Assembly (NCBI GenBank): GCA_024803745.1 | Contig: JANJXV010000013.1 | Span: 186,001-250,000, forward strand | DNA length: 64,000 bases | Reading direction: 5' to 3' | From: Megascapheus bottae | Lineage: Eukaryota > Chordata > Mammalia > Rodentia > Geomyidae | Shown here: piece by piece, positions 41,662 through 52,272 of the stretch | Layout of the letters: each line of letters opens with the position of its first letter | Position numbering within the stretch: position 1 is the first letter of the stretch | Notes under the pieces: model-generated | Told to the model about the DNA's origin: nothing | The model's input: the letters and a program-made list of their open reading frames with translations, nothing else | Databases searched by the model: none | Position numbers and translations under genes: made by a program

Positions 41662-41857
41662 GAGCCGGGAGTTTGGCCTAGTGGTTAAAGTGCTTGCCTA
41701 GCATGCATGAAGACCCGGGTTCGATTCCTCGGTACCCCACATACATAGCAAAAAGCCAGAAGTGGTGCTGAGGCTCAAGTGGTAGAGCTCCAGCCTTGAG
41801 AAAGTCCAAGGACAGTGCTCAAGCCCTGAGCTCAAGCCCAGGACTGGCAAAAAAAAA
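41662..41857 (+). mobile_element. IDL-Geo SINE with 17-bp target duplication
   Basis: Complete copy from GAGCCGGGAGTTTGGCCTAG to an A-run. The perfect duplication AAGAAATCATCGCAGAT lies at 41645-41661 and 41858-41874. One of the clearest recent insertions in the window. Confidence 0.97.
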
Positions 41858-41904
41858 AAGAAATCATCGCAGATATGGTGGCTTAGAACAATAGACATTT
41901 CTGG

Positions 41905-42130
41905 GCAGGGAGGCAGGTGTCTCACATTTGTAACCCCAGATACTCAAGAGGCTGAGATATGAGAATCTAGGTTCAAAGACAGCCTGGGGAAACAAAATCC
42001 AGGAGACTCTTATCTCCAATAAACAACCAGAAAACTGGAAATGGCACTGAGGCTCAAAATAGTAGAGTGCTAGCTTTGAGCTCAGGGGCATTGCCCAGGC
42101 CCTGAGTTCAAGCTCCATGCCTGACAAAAA
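41905..42130 (+). mobile_element. B1-Geo SINE
   Basis: GTGTCTCACATTTGTAACCCC … GGCACTGAGGCTCAAAATAG; (AAAAC)-rich tail. A 30-bp B1-like start fragment follows at 42155-42185. Confidence 0.87.
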
Positions 42131-42185
42131 CAAAACAAACAACAGATATTAAGCCAGGGCTTGGTGGTTCATGCCTATAATTCAA

Positions 42186-42466
42186 AATGATATCCCTAAG
42201 AGTTTATATAAAGTGATTTGCCATGTCTATGTAACCAACACGTATTCTCGCTACACTTCAAATCATTTCTACATGGCTTAGCATACGAGAGACACTAGAA
42301 ATAGTTTGTAAATAGTTCTTGAATGGTATCCCTAGGGAACAATAAGACTAAAAAAGTTAGCACATGGTTGGGGCACCCATGATGTTCTTTCTGAATATTT
42401 CTTATCCATGGCTGGTTGAATTAGTAAAGATATGAATACAGAGAAGCAAAGAACAGAGATTCAGGA
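42186..42466. other. Unique spacer
   Basis: No element recognised. Confidence 0.4.
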
Positions 42467-42706
42467 GGCAGGCAGTGGTAGCTCGGGCTTGTAACCATAG
42501 CTATTCAAGAGGCTGAGATCTAAGGATCCCGGTTCAAAACCAACCCTATGAGACTCTTGGCCACTCAAAAATTGAAATGGCACTGTGATTCAAGTGGTAG
42601 AGTGCTACCTCTGAGCACAAAAAGGTTCAGGGACAGCACTCAGGCCCTGAATTCAAGCCCCATAACAAATGAATGAATGAATAACTGAATGAATGAATAG
42701 CAATGC
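42467..42706 (+). mobile_element. B1-Geo SINE with (GAAT)n tail
   Basis: CAGTGGTAGCTCGGGCTTGT … GAATTCAAGCCCCATAACAAAT(GAAT)n. Confidence 0.88.
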
Positions 42707-42751
42707 AAACAATGCAACCTTTCTATATAGAAAGGTTTTGTATGATTCTTG

Positions 42752-42752
<1 letters not shown>

Positions 42753-42804
<52 letters not shown>

Positions 42805-43074
42805 TTCCTTTTTTTGTTATGGGGCACAAACTCAAACTCAGGGTGCTGGCTCATCTTGTAATTCTAAGTAGTCAGGAGATTGATTTCTGAGGTTTATGGT
42901 TTGAAGCCCAGGAAGAAAAGTCTGTGAGACTCTTATAAATTGCATTATATCATTTGCAGAGAAATGTATGGACCTGGAAAAGAAGTCAGGTTCAGAGAGA
43001 CACTTCTCATAGGGGAAGTTAGATGTAAATTATGAATATACATATAAATATATACAGAAGCATACACACACACA

Positions 43075-43103
<29 letters not shown>
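42753..43103 (+). repeat. (CT)n, B1 half, old L1 scrap and (AC)n
   Basis: (CT)n at 42757-42800. A B1-like half at 42843-42938 (GTAATTCTAAGTAGTCAGGAG, GTGAGACTCTTAT). Then GAAATGTATGGACCTGGAAAAG … CAGAGAGACACTTCTCATAGG, resembling an old L1 3' region (42940-43060). (AC)n at 43062-43103. Confidence 0.6.
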
Positions 43104-43107
<4 letters not shown>

Positions 43108-43892
43108 CATTAACTAGAACTTGATACTGCCCTTCACTCTAGCTCTTTAATTGACATAGGAGGTCTTGTGGCAAGATCTAACTTGGGACTCCTGGACTTT
43201 AGGCCTGCAGCCTAAATGTAGTTTTACTTCCTTGGATAACAGACCCTGGATTATCAAGCATTTTAGATCCATTATCTTTTGTCTCATAATAGATTCATTT
43301 TTATTTTTGTCCATCCCGGGGCTTGAACTCAGGACTTGGATGCTGTCCTTGAGCTCTTTTGCTCAAGGCTAGTGCTCTACCATTTAGATTGATTGCTCAG
43401 AGTAAAACAGTCAGCCAGTAACACACCTGGCATTGAACCTGTACCATTCCAGGCTAGATAACCTAGCCAAGGAGATCCTGTTCTCTTTAATGCCTTTCCC
43501 CGCTTCCCACGGGACTGAGGTCTTGGCTTGAAGGGAAACCGCACAGCTGCCTTTTCCTGATAGCTGTGGGGCTATTCTCCCAGCCAGGGACTATTTCTTT
43601 GCCAATCCAGCCCCTAAATAACAGGATTCCACCTACTCTTACTCCTCTGACACGCAAAATAGACTCAGCCACTCCCAGAACCGCCTCCCAGGGGCCTCTG
43701 CTTGGCTTCCCTACATTAGCCATTGTTCTTAACAGAGAGCCACAACAACGATGACATCACCAGAAGCTTATTGGGTGCCAAGCTTTCTCCTTTATATCAA
43801 CTTTGATGACCCCAGGATCTAGGAAATTGGATTTTCCTGATACCTGATGTGAGTGAATAAATCCTTGGTATCTGGACGGTATAGAAATTAAG
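43104..43892. other. Mostly unique sequence with a half Geo
   Basis: A minus-oriented Geo half lies at 43303-43385 (CCCGGGGCTTGAACTCAGGA … GCTAGTGCTCTACCATTT). The rest, including 43390-43890, is not recognised. The minus frame at 43487-43723 has no domain. Confidence 0.5.
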
Positions 43893-44232
43893 CTAAGAGC
43901 TGGGTGCCAGTGGCTCATGCCTGTAATCCTAGCTGCTCAGGGGGCTGAGATCTTTGGGCTGTAGTTTGAAGCCAGGCTGGACAAGAGAGTCTGCGAGACT
44001 CTCATCTCCAATGAACCACCAGAAAATGAGAAGCAGAGATGTGGCTTAAAGTGGCCTTTGAGGTCTGAGTGAGTGCCTCTTGAAATAAGGACACTGAAGG
44101 GGCCGGGAGTTTGGCCTAGTGGTAGATGACGACCCAGGTTCGATTCCTCGGTACCACATACATAGCAAAACGCCAGAAGTGGTGCTGAGGTTCAAGTGGT
44201 AGAGTGCTAGCCTTGAGAAAATCCTTGAGCCA
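43893..44232 (+). mobile_element. B1-Geo followed by truncated IDL-Geo
   Basis: B1-Geo at 43893-44085 (AGCTGGGTGCCAGTGGCTCA). IDL-Geo at 44101-44232 lacks part of its left half (GGTAGATGACGACCCAGG) and stops inside Geo at GAGAAAATCC. Confidence 0.88.
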
Positions 44233-44592
44233 TGACATTAGCAAAGCAAAGGAAGAGCAGAAAAACAATACCAACAAATGAGATCAACGCCAATGGACAT
44301 CTGGAGTGAGACGCCATGGTGACCGGAGGAGAGCCAGGAGACACAAGATACGAGGCAAAGTGTCCTGGTACCTGAGCTGGTCTGGCCCAAGTAAGGTCAA
44401 GGGCACAGGACTTACAGGTCCAGTAACCTATTGTCCAAGTCCCCTCCCCTGCCTCTAGGAGGTCAAACATGCCCATCCATCTGGGGGTGGGGTTTCCTCC
44501 ACTACGAAGACAAGATGGCACCAGTTCTCTGTCATACACCACATGAGCAAAGATGGTCACAATTAGATTCAGTATCCTTATTTCACTACCTC
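44228..44592 (+). repeat. Unnamed interspersed repeat, copy 1
   Basis: Matches 50885-51212 over its length: GAGCCATGA, GAGCAGAAAAACAAT, GAGCCAGGAGACA/GAGTCAGGAGACA, CAGGTCCAGTAACCTATTGTC, CTGGGGGTGGG, AAGACAAGATGG and TCAGTATCCTTATTTC are shared in order. No SINE promoter or A-tail is seen. It may be an LTR or other retroelement fragment. The 130-codon minus frame here has no domain. Confidence 0.75.
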
Positions 44593-45303
44593 CATTCACC
44601 CTGTCAGATCTAGTACAACCCAGGCCCAGGACACAACCTGCAAACTGACTTGTTCTTGAGCCTACATAATTCTGTTTCTCTAGGCTACCCAGAACCAGAA
44701 AGAGAAACAGAGAGGTGGGAGGGAATGGCTAGGAAGTAAATGATGAGTATGATTGGATGTAGCTGGCTGGTAGACTAGAGAAAGCTGCTTCTCCATGGCC
44801 CAGAGAGCTTGGCTCACTTGCTGTTTTGAGCCCACACATCTTCCTCTGTATGTTGTGTAACCCAGAGAAACAGGCTGTGTTTGAGTCCATGGCTGGGTAC
44901 CTGCTGTGTCTGTGGCATTGGCCAGGGTTGGCTGACTTCCTATCATGAAAACATTGCAAAAGAAGGCCCTTTCATCTTGTTGACTCCGTGCAGTAAAGGG
45001 CGTTTCTATCTTGATTTTTGCATATGATGTCTGGCCGTTACTTTACAAGTTATTTAAGAATGGAGGTGGGAGGGAAAGAAAGAATGAAAAGGGAACTATT
45101 AGGTAGAGATTTAAAAAGGATGTAGCAGTGGACGTTTGGCAGATCACATGTGTTTCATCTCGGCACTTCTTGTTACCATGGTGGGTTGAGGTACTGCTTA
45201 AACACTTTGTATAATGCTGTGAGTTCCTGTGCAAACATTTATTTCCAGAATGCCCTAGGTACCCCCTCAAACACTTATTTTTTTAATTCTTTGAAAAATT
45301 ATA
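44593..45303. other. Unique sequence, no gene seen
   Basis: No named repeat. The minus frames at 44680-44959 and 45043-45270 show no domain. Confidence 0.4.
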
Positions 45304-45304
45304 T

Positions 45305-45695
45305 ATACGGGAGTTTGGCCTAGTGGTAGAGTACTTGCCTAGCATGCACAAAGACCCAGGTTCAATTCCTCCGTGACACATACATACATAGAAAAAAAAA
45401 GCCAGAAGTGGTGCTGAGGCTCAAGTGGTAGAGCTCTGGCCTTGAGAAAGTCCAAGGACAGTGCTCAGGCCCTGAGCTTAAGCCCAGGACTGGCAAAAAA
45501 AGTAAAAATTATATAAAGGGGCCAGGAGTTTGTCTATTGGTAGAGCGCTTGCCTAACATGTACAAAGACCTGGGTTCAAATCCTCGGAAGCACATAAGAA
45601 GTGGTGCTGTGGTTCAAGTGGTAGAGTGCTAGCCTTGAGAAAGCTCAAGGACAGTGCTCAGGCCTTGAGTTCAAGCCCCAGGACTGGCAAAAATA
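45305..45695 (+). mobile_element. Two consecutive IDL-Geo SINEs
   Basis: 45305-45502 (GGGAGTTTGGCCTAGTGGTAG … GACTGGCAAAAAAAG) and 45519-45695 (GGGGCCAGGAGTTTGTCTATTG … GACTGGCAAAAATATATAC). The tail of the second becomes (TA)n. Confidence 0.93.
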
Positions 45696-45955
45696 TATAC
45701 ATATATATATAATTTTTAAGTACAAAGGAGTTGTAATTCAACAAATAAGTTAATGAACAAAATGTAGCTTGATTATTAGCCCTTTCGTCATTCTCCTCCA
45801 TTCCTCTCAGCTCCACCCCTCCCCTTGATTTTCTTAATTTTGTAGAATATGCATTGAGTTGTATTCCCGTTTCCTCCAATGTTTGCTCTCTTCATTTGTC
45901 TACACAATCCCCCATTCCCCTTAACCCCAATTTCCACCAATCAAGCTCAAACTTT

Positions 45956-46292
45956 TCTTCCCATAATGTCCTGGGTTCTTGTTCAAAGGCTTCCTCTTCT
46001 CATAATGTCCTGGTGCCCATTGAACCAATAAAAAAAAAAGAACCAGGACAGAACATGTGCAAGCCATCCACCAATCAATGCAGGAACCAGGGGCGGAGAC
46101 CCAGGGGAGGAGACCTGGGAGGAGTTTGTGCTATAAAATCTCTCTCTTGAGAGGACTCCATTAGCCTCTATGCTGGGTCCCTCTCCAAGTAGGGAGATTG
46201 CCTCTTTCTTTCTGTGGTTTTCCTTTCACTCTCCAGTAAACTTTTCTCTGCCTGCTTTAAACACTTCTCTGTCTTTTAATTCTTTGATAGGC
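45956..46292 (+). mobile_element. Probable solo LTR with polymerase II promoter motifs
   Basis: Two CATAATGTCCTGG repeats (45962 and 46001), CCAATCAATG at 46071-46080, GGGGCGGAGAC at about 46089, TATAAAA at 46132-46138, an AGTAAA signal at 46235-46240 and a T/CT-rich U5. The order and spacing are those of a retroviral LTR (U3-R-U5). The 5' edge may lie earlier, and no TG/CA boundary or duplication could be fixed. A host promoter is the alternative. Confidence 0.55.
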
Positions 46293-46504
46293 AGAGAAAA
46301 CAAATCAGTTGCCCTAGTTGGCACTTGGAAAACTCGATGAGGAAAGTCTCAGAAATGTGGGTTATTAAAGTTGACTGATGGGTGGCAGGGAAGAGTTTTA
46401 TTCCATAATGTTTTCTACTTTGGTGTACTTGAAATATTAAGTATAGATTTATTTCTCCTCCATCCATATTCCCAGACTCATGTTCCTGGCCTCCTAGTTT
46501 TTCT

Positions 46505-46706
46505 TTTCTTCTTCCTTTTTGCTGGTCCTTGGGCTTGAACTTGGGGCCTGGGCTGTGTCCCTGAACCTGTCTGTACTCAAGGCTAATGCTCTACCACTTG
46601 AGCCATAGTGCCACTTCTGGATTTTTCTGAGTAGTTTATTGGAGATAAGAGTCTCAAGGACTCTCCTGCCCAGACTAGCTTTGAACTGCCATCCTCCTAT
46701 TTGCAA
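46505..46706 (-). mobile_element. B1-Geo SINE
   Basis: GCTGGTCCTTGGGCTTGAAC … TTTGAACTGCCATCCTCC, minus orientation, cut at the 7SL-like end. Confidence 0.88.
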
Positions 46707-47164
46707 GTTCCTCTATTATCTGTGACTTTATTCAGACATCAGACATACCCAGTAGTTAACAAGTCATCTTGGCCATGCCATCTATACATCCTCTCTGCTC
46801 ACAATGTGTTGGTGAGAATGAGCCAGGTGATCAGCAAGGGATGCTGGGAAATGTAGTTCCTGGTTGGATAGCTAATTCCCAGCCCTGCCAACAACGTAAG
46901 AACTTAGGCCTTCGTTGGACAGTTGGTTATCTTGACTGTGTCCATTTTCGGTTGGATTCAACTGTGTCCAGGTTAATGCCAAATGACGTGACCTGGACTG
47001 CTGCAAAAAGATAGAAAAAGAGTTTAAAAGCCTTGCAGCGACAAATTCCAAAGTTCATCCTGATCAATTCTTTTATCTTTTTCCAGGATGCACTAAAAAA
47101 CTATGCTGACTCCTAAAGAAAGGAAAGGTGACAGAGAAGGAGGCATTTAGTCACCAGCATTCCT
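46707..47164. other. Unique sequence, no gene seen
   Basis: Contains GATGCTGGGAAATGTAGTTCC near 46840. The frame at 46769-47014 has no domain. Confidence 0.4.
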
Positions 47165-47675
47165 TTGGCATCCGGGCATTGGTGGCTCATGCTCATCATC
47201 CTAGATAGTCAGGAGGTGGAGATCTGAGGATCGTGGTTCAATGCCAGCTGGGGCAGGAAAATTTGTGAGACTCTTACCTCCAGTGATCCATCTAAACCTG
47301 CAAATGGGGCGACGACTTAAAGTGGCAGAGTACTAGCCTTAAGCAAAGCAAAAAGAACAACAAAAAACCCCTCAGTATAGCGCTCAGAGCTTAAGCCCCA
47401 CGACTAACAAAAACAAACAAAAATGATTTGCAGCAGGTTGCCTATGGCTCATGCCTATCCTCCTAGCTTCTCACGAGGCTGAGATCTGAGGATCAAGGTT
47501 CAAAGCCAGCCCAGGCAGTCAAATTTGAGAGGCTCTTAGTTTACAATTAACTGACAAAACGTCAGAAGTGGAGTGGTAGTGCAAGTGGTAAAGCAGCAGC
47601 CTGGAGGGAAAAAGCTAAGGGACAGTGCTCAGGCCCTGAGTTCAATTCCCAGTTACTGGGTAAAAAAAATAATAA
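47165..47675 (+). mobile_element. Two consecutive B1-Geo SINEs
   Basis: 47165-47415 (GCATTGGTGGCTCATGCTCA, (AAC)-rich tail) and 47425-47675 (GGTTGCCTATGGCTCATGCC … GGGACAGTGCTCAGGCCCTG). Confidence 0.9.
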
Positions 47676-49046
47676 TAAAAATAAAGAAATCATTTGCATA
47701 ACATTTGCATTGCACTGAGAGCTGTAAGCCTTCTTATAGATGTTTACATTATATAGGTTTGATTCAAATACTATATTGTTTTATCTAGGGATTTTAACCC
47801 CCGTGGATGATTCTAGAAGCAATCAATCCTCTGCAGGTACTGGGGAACAATCACAGAGATAGTCACCCAGAGCTAAAAGTGGCAGGCTGAGGCTTGAACT
47901 CAGAAAGCCGTGAAGCTCACAAGGGTGTCATGAGCAATCATAGTGGAGGTGGGCTGGGTTTATGGAGATAGGACTTTCTACCAACTAAGTGGGAGACAGG
48001 AAATGTAGACCCATTAGCATGGGTAGAAGTCAGCCATGTTCTCAACAATATTTATTGAATATATGCCAGGTTAGACCCCCCCCACACACACACACCCCTT
48101 TCCCTTGAGCTCTGCAAACAGACCAGAGTCATTTGCATTGTGAGAACGTAAGGAGAAGGAATCCATTCCTCCCGAGCTGTGAGGAGCCTGGGAATGCAGA
48201 GAGACCCCCCCATGGCTGCCCATCTTGCCAGGATTTTCTTAACGAGGATATCCTGGGAACAGAACACCAGTTGGAAGCTGACAGCAGCTGCTGCAGGCAG
48301 GCCTCAGAGAGGTCAAGATATCCGTCCAAAGTGGAGCAGACATTCATTCACTCAACCATCCCTGGCTCACTCATGCCCTTCCCCCACCAACCTCCCAGCC
48401 CTGGGTACCAGCTGCTGTGTCTAGGATCTCATGTGCACTACCTGCCACGGGCTGTCCGCCTTTCCCTATGTGTTTTTTGGCCACCGTCCACTGCCACCCC
48501 CCCAAACTCTGATCCCCATTTCCAATCTGTCACCCTTTCCCAGATTCCCTGCCCTCTAGCCTTTCCTCTGCCATTCTCTCCATCCCCTGGAGGCTCCTGG
48601 GACCCTGAAGGCCTCAGAGACAGGATGCATATCAGACCCAGCTCCACACCTCATGGGATCCAATTATGAAGCTATAAATGGAAACACCCTATTCCCCCCC
48701 CCAGGAAAGTGCCCTCCCTCATACCCAGCCTGCTGCTTCTGGAGATCTTGGCAGAGCCCACAGGCTCTGGCTGAAAGAAAACTGAGCTTCCTTCCTTCCA
48801 AAGAACGTGTGATTCAAGTGTCTTTCCAATCCACCCAGCTCTCGGGCTCTTTTGTGGGTCTTCTAAGTTGGGAAAAGTACTGATCGCAACAGAAACAGAA
48901 CCAGATCATCCTATCTGCATTTTATTCACCTCCTTTGCTTCCTGCCAGATCTTGGGCAACTGGCTTCATGGCCCTGAGATTCTACAGTCTACTTGGTTCT
49001 GTTCTATTCCATTCTAGATTGTGCTATTCCATTCGATTTTTGTTTT
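47676..49046. other. Largest unique block of the SINE-rich zone
   Basis: About 1.37 kb with almost no recent repeats, apart from a short C/CA run at 48078-48100. Overlapping frames on both strands at 48052-48883 show no domain, and splice or start signals are not convincing. Its freedom from insertions could reflect chance or constraint. Confidence 0.45.
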
Positions 49047-49242
49047 AATGTCAGTCCTGGGGCTTGAACTCAGGGCCTTGACACTATCCCTGAGCTTCTT
49101 TTGCTCAAGGCTAGCACTCTACCACTTGAGCCACAGCGCCACTTCTGGCTTTTTCTGTGTATGTGGTACTGAGGAGTCGAACCCAGAGTTCTCTGCAGGC
49201 AAAGCAAGCACTCTACCACTAAGCCACCTTCCCAGCCTGTGT
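49047..49242 (-). mobile_element. IDL-Geo SINE
   Basis: GTCAGTCCTGGGGCTTGAAC … GGAGTCGAACCCAGAGTTCT … CCACCTTCCCAGCC. Confidence 0.92.
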
Positions 49243-49349
49243 ATTTCCTTTTTTAACATATCCACTAATGATAATGCCCAAGGTGTATGAAAAACAGGGG
49301 CCACTCAGCATCCATGGTATCATATCTTCCTTGGAGCTCTTAAAGCATA

Positions 49350-49480
49350 CCAAATACCTTGCAGCCTCAGGGCCTTTGCACGGGCTGTGTTCCTGCCTGG
49401 AATGCTCTTTCCCAGATCTTTATAGGTTTCTCACAGAGGCTGTCATCTCTCCTGGCATCTTACTCCTCACACATTCCTGC
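49350..49480 (+). mobile_element. L2 relic
   Basis: GCCTCAGGGCCTTTGCACGG, CCTGCCTGGAATGCTCTTTCC and CACAGAGGCTGTCATCTCTCC follow the L2 3' region order. Confidence 0.7.
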
Positions 49481-49878
49481 CTCTCGTTCCCTTAATGCAT
49501 TTACCCCATCTCTTAGGCTCTCTCTGCATCTTTATGTCTGTCATGATCACTGTCTGTCTCTCAGTCTCTCTGCTTCTTTCGTTTATGTGTGTGTGCGTGC
49601 CAGTGGATGTGGCAGAATGGGAGACAGAAATTTCCCCACTCTTGTCCCCAGGGGGTAGGGGATCCAATCAGAAAAGCCCTTAGCAGTGAATGTTCACTAT
49701 GTAACAGATCAAACCAAAGTTTTATCCCCCAAGAGGGAAGGAACTAGGGACCAAATATTTAGCAGAACTAAACAAAGAAATCTTAGATATTTTTTTTCCT
49801 TTGACCAGGAAATTCCCTCTGTCAGCCCTGGTCAGCTCTGCTTATTTTTACACCCCCCACCCTAAGAAGCTTAATTTT
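49481..49878. other. Unique sequence, no gene seen
   Basis: A CT-rich stretch at 49500-49580. Frames here have no domain. Confidence 0.4.
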
Positions 49879-50472
49879 CTTTTTTTTTTGCCAGTCCTGG
49901 GCTTGAGCTCAGGGCCTGAGCACTGTCCTTGGACTTTCTCAAGGCTAGAGCTCTACCACTTGAGCCTCAACACCACTTCCGGCTTTTTTCTATGTATGTG
50001 GTACCGAGGAATCGAACCCGGGTCTTCATGCATGCTAGGCAAGCACTTTAACCACTAGGCCAACTCCCGGCCCCTCCATGAGACTCTTATCACCAATAAA
50101 CCACCAGAAAACCTGAAGTGGTGCTGTGGCTCAAGGAGTAGAGCTTTATCCTTGAGCTGAAAAGCTCAAAGGCAGTGCCCAAGCCCAGAGTTCAAGCCTT
50201 ATGACTGACCAAAAAAAAAGAATAAAAAAACTGAGACAGTGCCTAGATTCTGAGTTCAAGCACCAATACTGGCACCAAACAGGGCTGGGAATGTGGCTTA
50301 GTGGTAGAGTGCTTGTATGAAGCCCTGGGTTCCAGTCCTCAGTGCCACATACACAGAAAAAGGCAGAAGTGGTGCATGTGGCACAAGTGGAAAAATGCCT
50401 AGCTTTGAACAAAAGCAGCTCAGGGACAGGGCCCAGGCCCTGAGTTCAAGCCCCAGGACTGGCAAAAAGAAT
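49879..50472. mobile_element. SINE trio: IDL-Geo, Geo half, IDL-Geo
   Basis: Complete IDL-Geo (minus) at 49879-50073. It abuts a plus-oriented B1-Geo remnant at 50074-50212 starting mid-B1 (CCATGAGACTCTTATC). IDL-Geo (plus) at 50282-50470 starts GGGCTGGGAATGTGGCTTAG. Confidence 0.9.
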
Positions 50473-50884
50473 TAAGGCAGTGAGAAATTATTTTCATCAT
50501 AGTTAAAAATGGCCTATATCGGAAATTCAGCTCTTAATCTATCTCTCCTGGTGTCTCAATTTCCTTGAGAAAACTCAGTTTTTGTTTGGTGACAGGGCAT
50601 GTTAGCATGAGTGAGTCCATGTTATTTGTGGGTGGGTATATTACCAACAGGGCAGTAGTCTTCTTCAAAACATGGCTTCCTTTAGGGTGCACAGAGAAAC
50701 AGAGCAGGCAGATCTGTAGTTTAACCCTTTGGTTCAAGATGTTACATGGAAATTCAGTCGTGACTTACACACAAGCCACATTTTGAGAGGTCAAACCAGC
50801 AGTCCTTATAAGAAAGCCAGCAATTGCAATGGAGACACAGGTTCCCCAAATGGCTTGGAATACACTCAATACTGCGAGGAAACT
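50473..50884. other. Unique sequence, no gene seen
   Basis: Opposed short frames at 50534-50786 without domains. Confidence 0.4.
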
Positions 50885-51212
50885 GAGCCATGAACAAAGA
50901 AAGAGCAGAAAAACAATCTCAACAAACCAAATCCACTCCAATGGAGAGCTGAAGTGGGAGGCTATGGTGGCCCGAGGAGAGTCAGGAGACAGAGACAGGG
51001 CACAAAATGGCAGCTGAGCTGGTTGGAGACTCAGGGAGCTCCTGAGTCTTGCAAGCTCATGGCATGGGATTGGCAGGTCCAGTAACCTATTGTCTAAGTT
51101 CCTGCCTTACCTCTAGGAATTCAGGCACCTGGGGGTGGGACTTTACTTTTGTCCACCAAGAAGACAAGATGGTACCAGTTAGACTCAGTATCCTTATTTC
51201 AAATCTCCAGAT
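50885..51212 (+). repeat. Unnamed interspersed repeat, copy 2
   Basis: Homologous to 44228-44592 in the same orientation. It lacks about 30 bases present in copy 1 after GATGG(C/T)ACCAGTT and has different small indels. Both copies end at TCAGTATCCTTATTTC. Confidence 0.75.
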
Positions 51213-51262
51213 ACCACAGTAACCCAATTTGCACTGGATTGATTTACTTGTAAAAATAAGGT

Positions 51263-51422
51263 CTTGACCAGGCATTGGTGGCTCGTGCCTGTAATCCTTG
51301 TTACTCAGGAGGCTGAGATATGAGAATCTCCAGTCAAAGTCAGCCTGAGTAGCAAATTCTGTGAGACTCTTTTCTTCAGTAAGCCACCAGAAAGCCAGAA
51401 GAGATAGATCAAGGGCCATGTT
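51263..51422 (+). mobile_element. B1-Geo SINE, Geo half truncated
   Basis: GGCATTGGTGGCTCGTGCCTG … GAAAGCCAGAAGAGATAG, then stops. Confidence 0.88.
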
Positions 51423-51756
51423 TTTCAAACGTCACCCTTCATATAGCTGGAGGCCACTATATTTGCCTTATTAGTTGAAATGGAGTCTAGCTAATTATGA
51501 TTGTTTACTTGGTATTGTATTGACCTCCAACTTTGCTCTTTCTGATCTGTGTCTCTGAAGTATTTGAAATTAGAAGCATAACTCACCATGCTGGCTCTTT
51601 CCTTCTTCCTTCTCTTTCTTTCTTGTCTCTTTCTTTCTTTCCTTTTTGGTAAAGGGTTTTACTGTGCAATCTAGGCTGGCCTTGAACTCATCTCTCTGCT
51701 GTTTCAGCCTCCTCATGCTGAGATTTTAAGGGACAACTTAAAGATGCTTTTGAGGG
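51423..51756. other. Unique sequence, CT-run and B1-like scrap
   Basis: (TTTC/TTCC)-rich run at 51600-51645. A minus B1-like fragment follows (GCAATCTAGGCTGGCCTTGA … CAGCCTCCTCATGCTGAGA, 51664-51722). Confidence 0.55.
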
Positions 51757-51945
51757 CTGGGAGTTTGGCCTAGTGGTTAAAGTGCTTGCCTGACATGCAT
51801 GAAGATCCGGGTTCGAATCTTCAGTACTACATACATAGAAAAAAGTAGACGTGGTACAGTGGCTCAAGTGGTAAAGCATTAGCCTTTAGAAATCTCCAGG
51901 GCAGTGCTCAGGCCCTGAGTTTAAGCCCCAAGACTGACAAAAAAG
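51757..51945 (+). mobile_element. IDL-Geo SINE
   Basis: GGGCTGGGAGTTTGGCCTAG … AGACTGACAAAAAAG; complete. Confidence 0.93.
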
Positions 51946-51997
51946 AAAAAAATACTTTTACTGTGTCCTGTGAATTAACTAAATTCCCCCAACTTTG

Positions 51998-51998
51998 T

Positions 51999-52042
<44 letters not shown>

Positions 52043-52272
52043 GCCAGTCCTGGTGCTTGAACCCTGGCTTGGGTGCTGTCCTTGAGCTTCTTTTGTTCAA
52101 AGCTGGCACTGTACCAGCTCCCGCTTTTTTATTTATTTATTTTTTATGTTTTTGCTGGTGCATTGGCAATAAAACTCTCACAGACTTTCTTGCTCCAGGG
52201 TGGTTTTGAACCATGATCCTCAGGTCTCAGCCTCCTGAGTAGCTGGGATGACAGGCCATGAGCCACTGGCAC
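51998..52272 (-). mobile_element. B1-Geo SINE with (GT)n tail
   Basis: (GT)n at 51999-52040 is its tail, then TTGCCAGTCCTGGTGCTTGA … CTCAGCCTCCTGAGTAGCTG. Confidence 0.9.

Noticed and set aside
46769..47014. An 81-codon frame next to GTTTAAAAGCC as a small gene
   Set aside because: No homology, no conserved features, and similar-length chance frames are common across the window.
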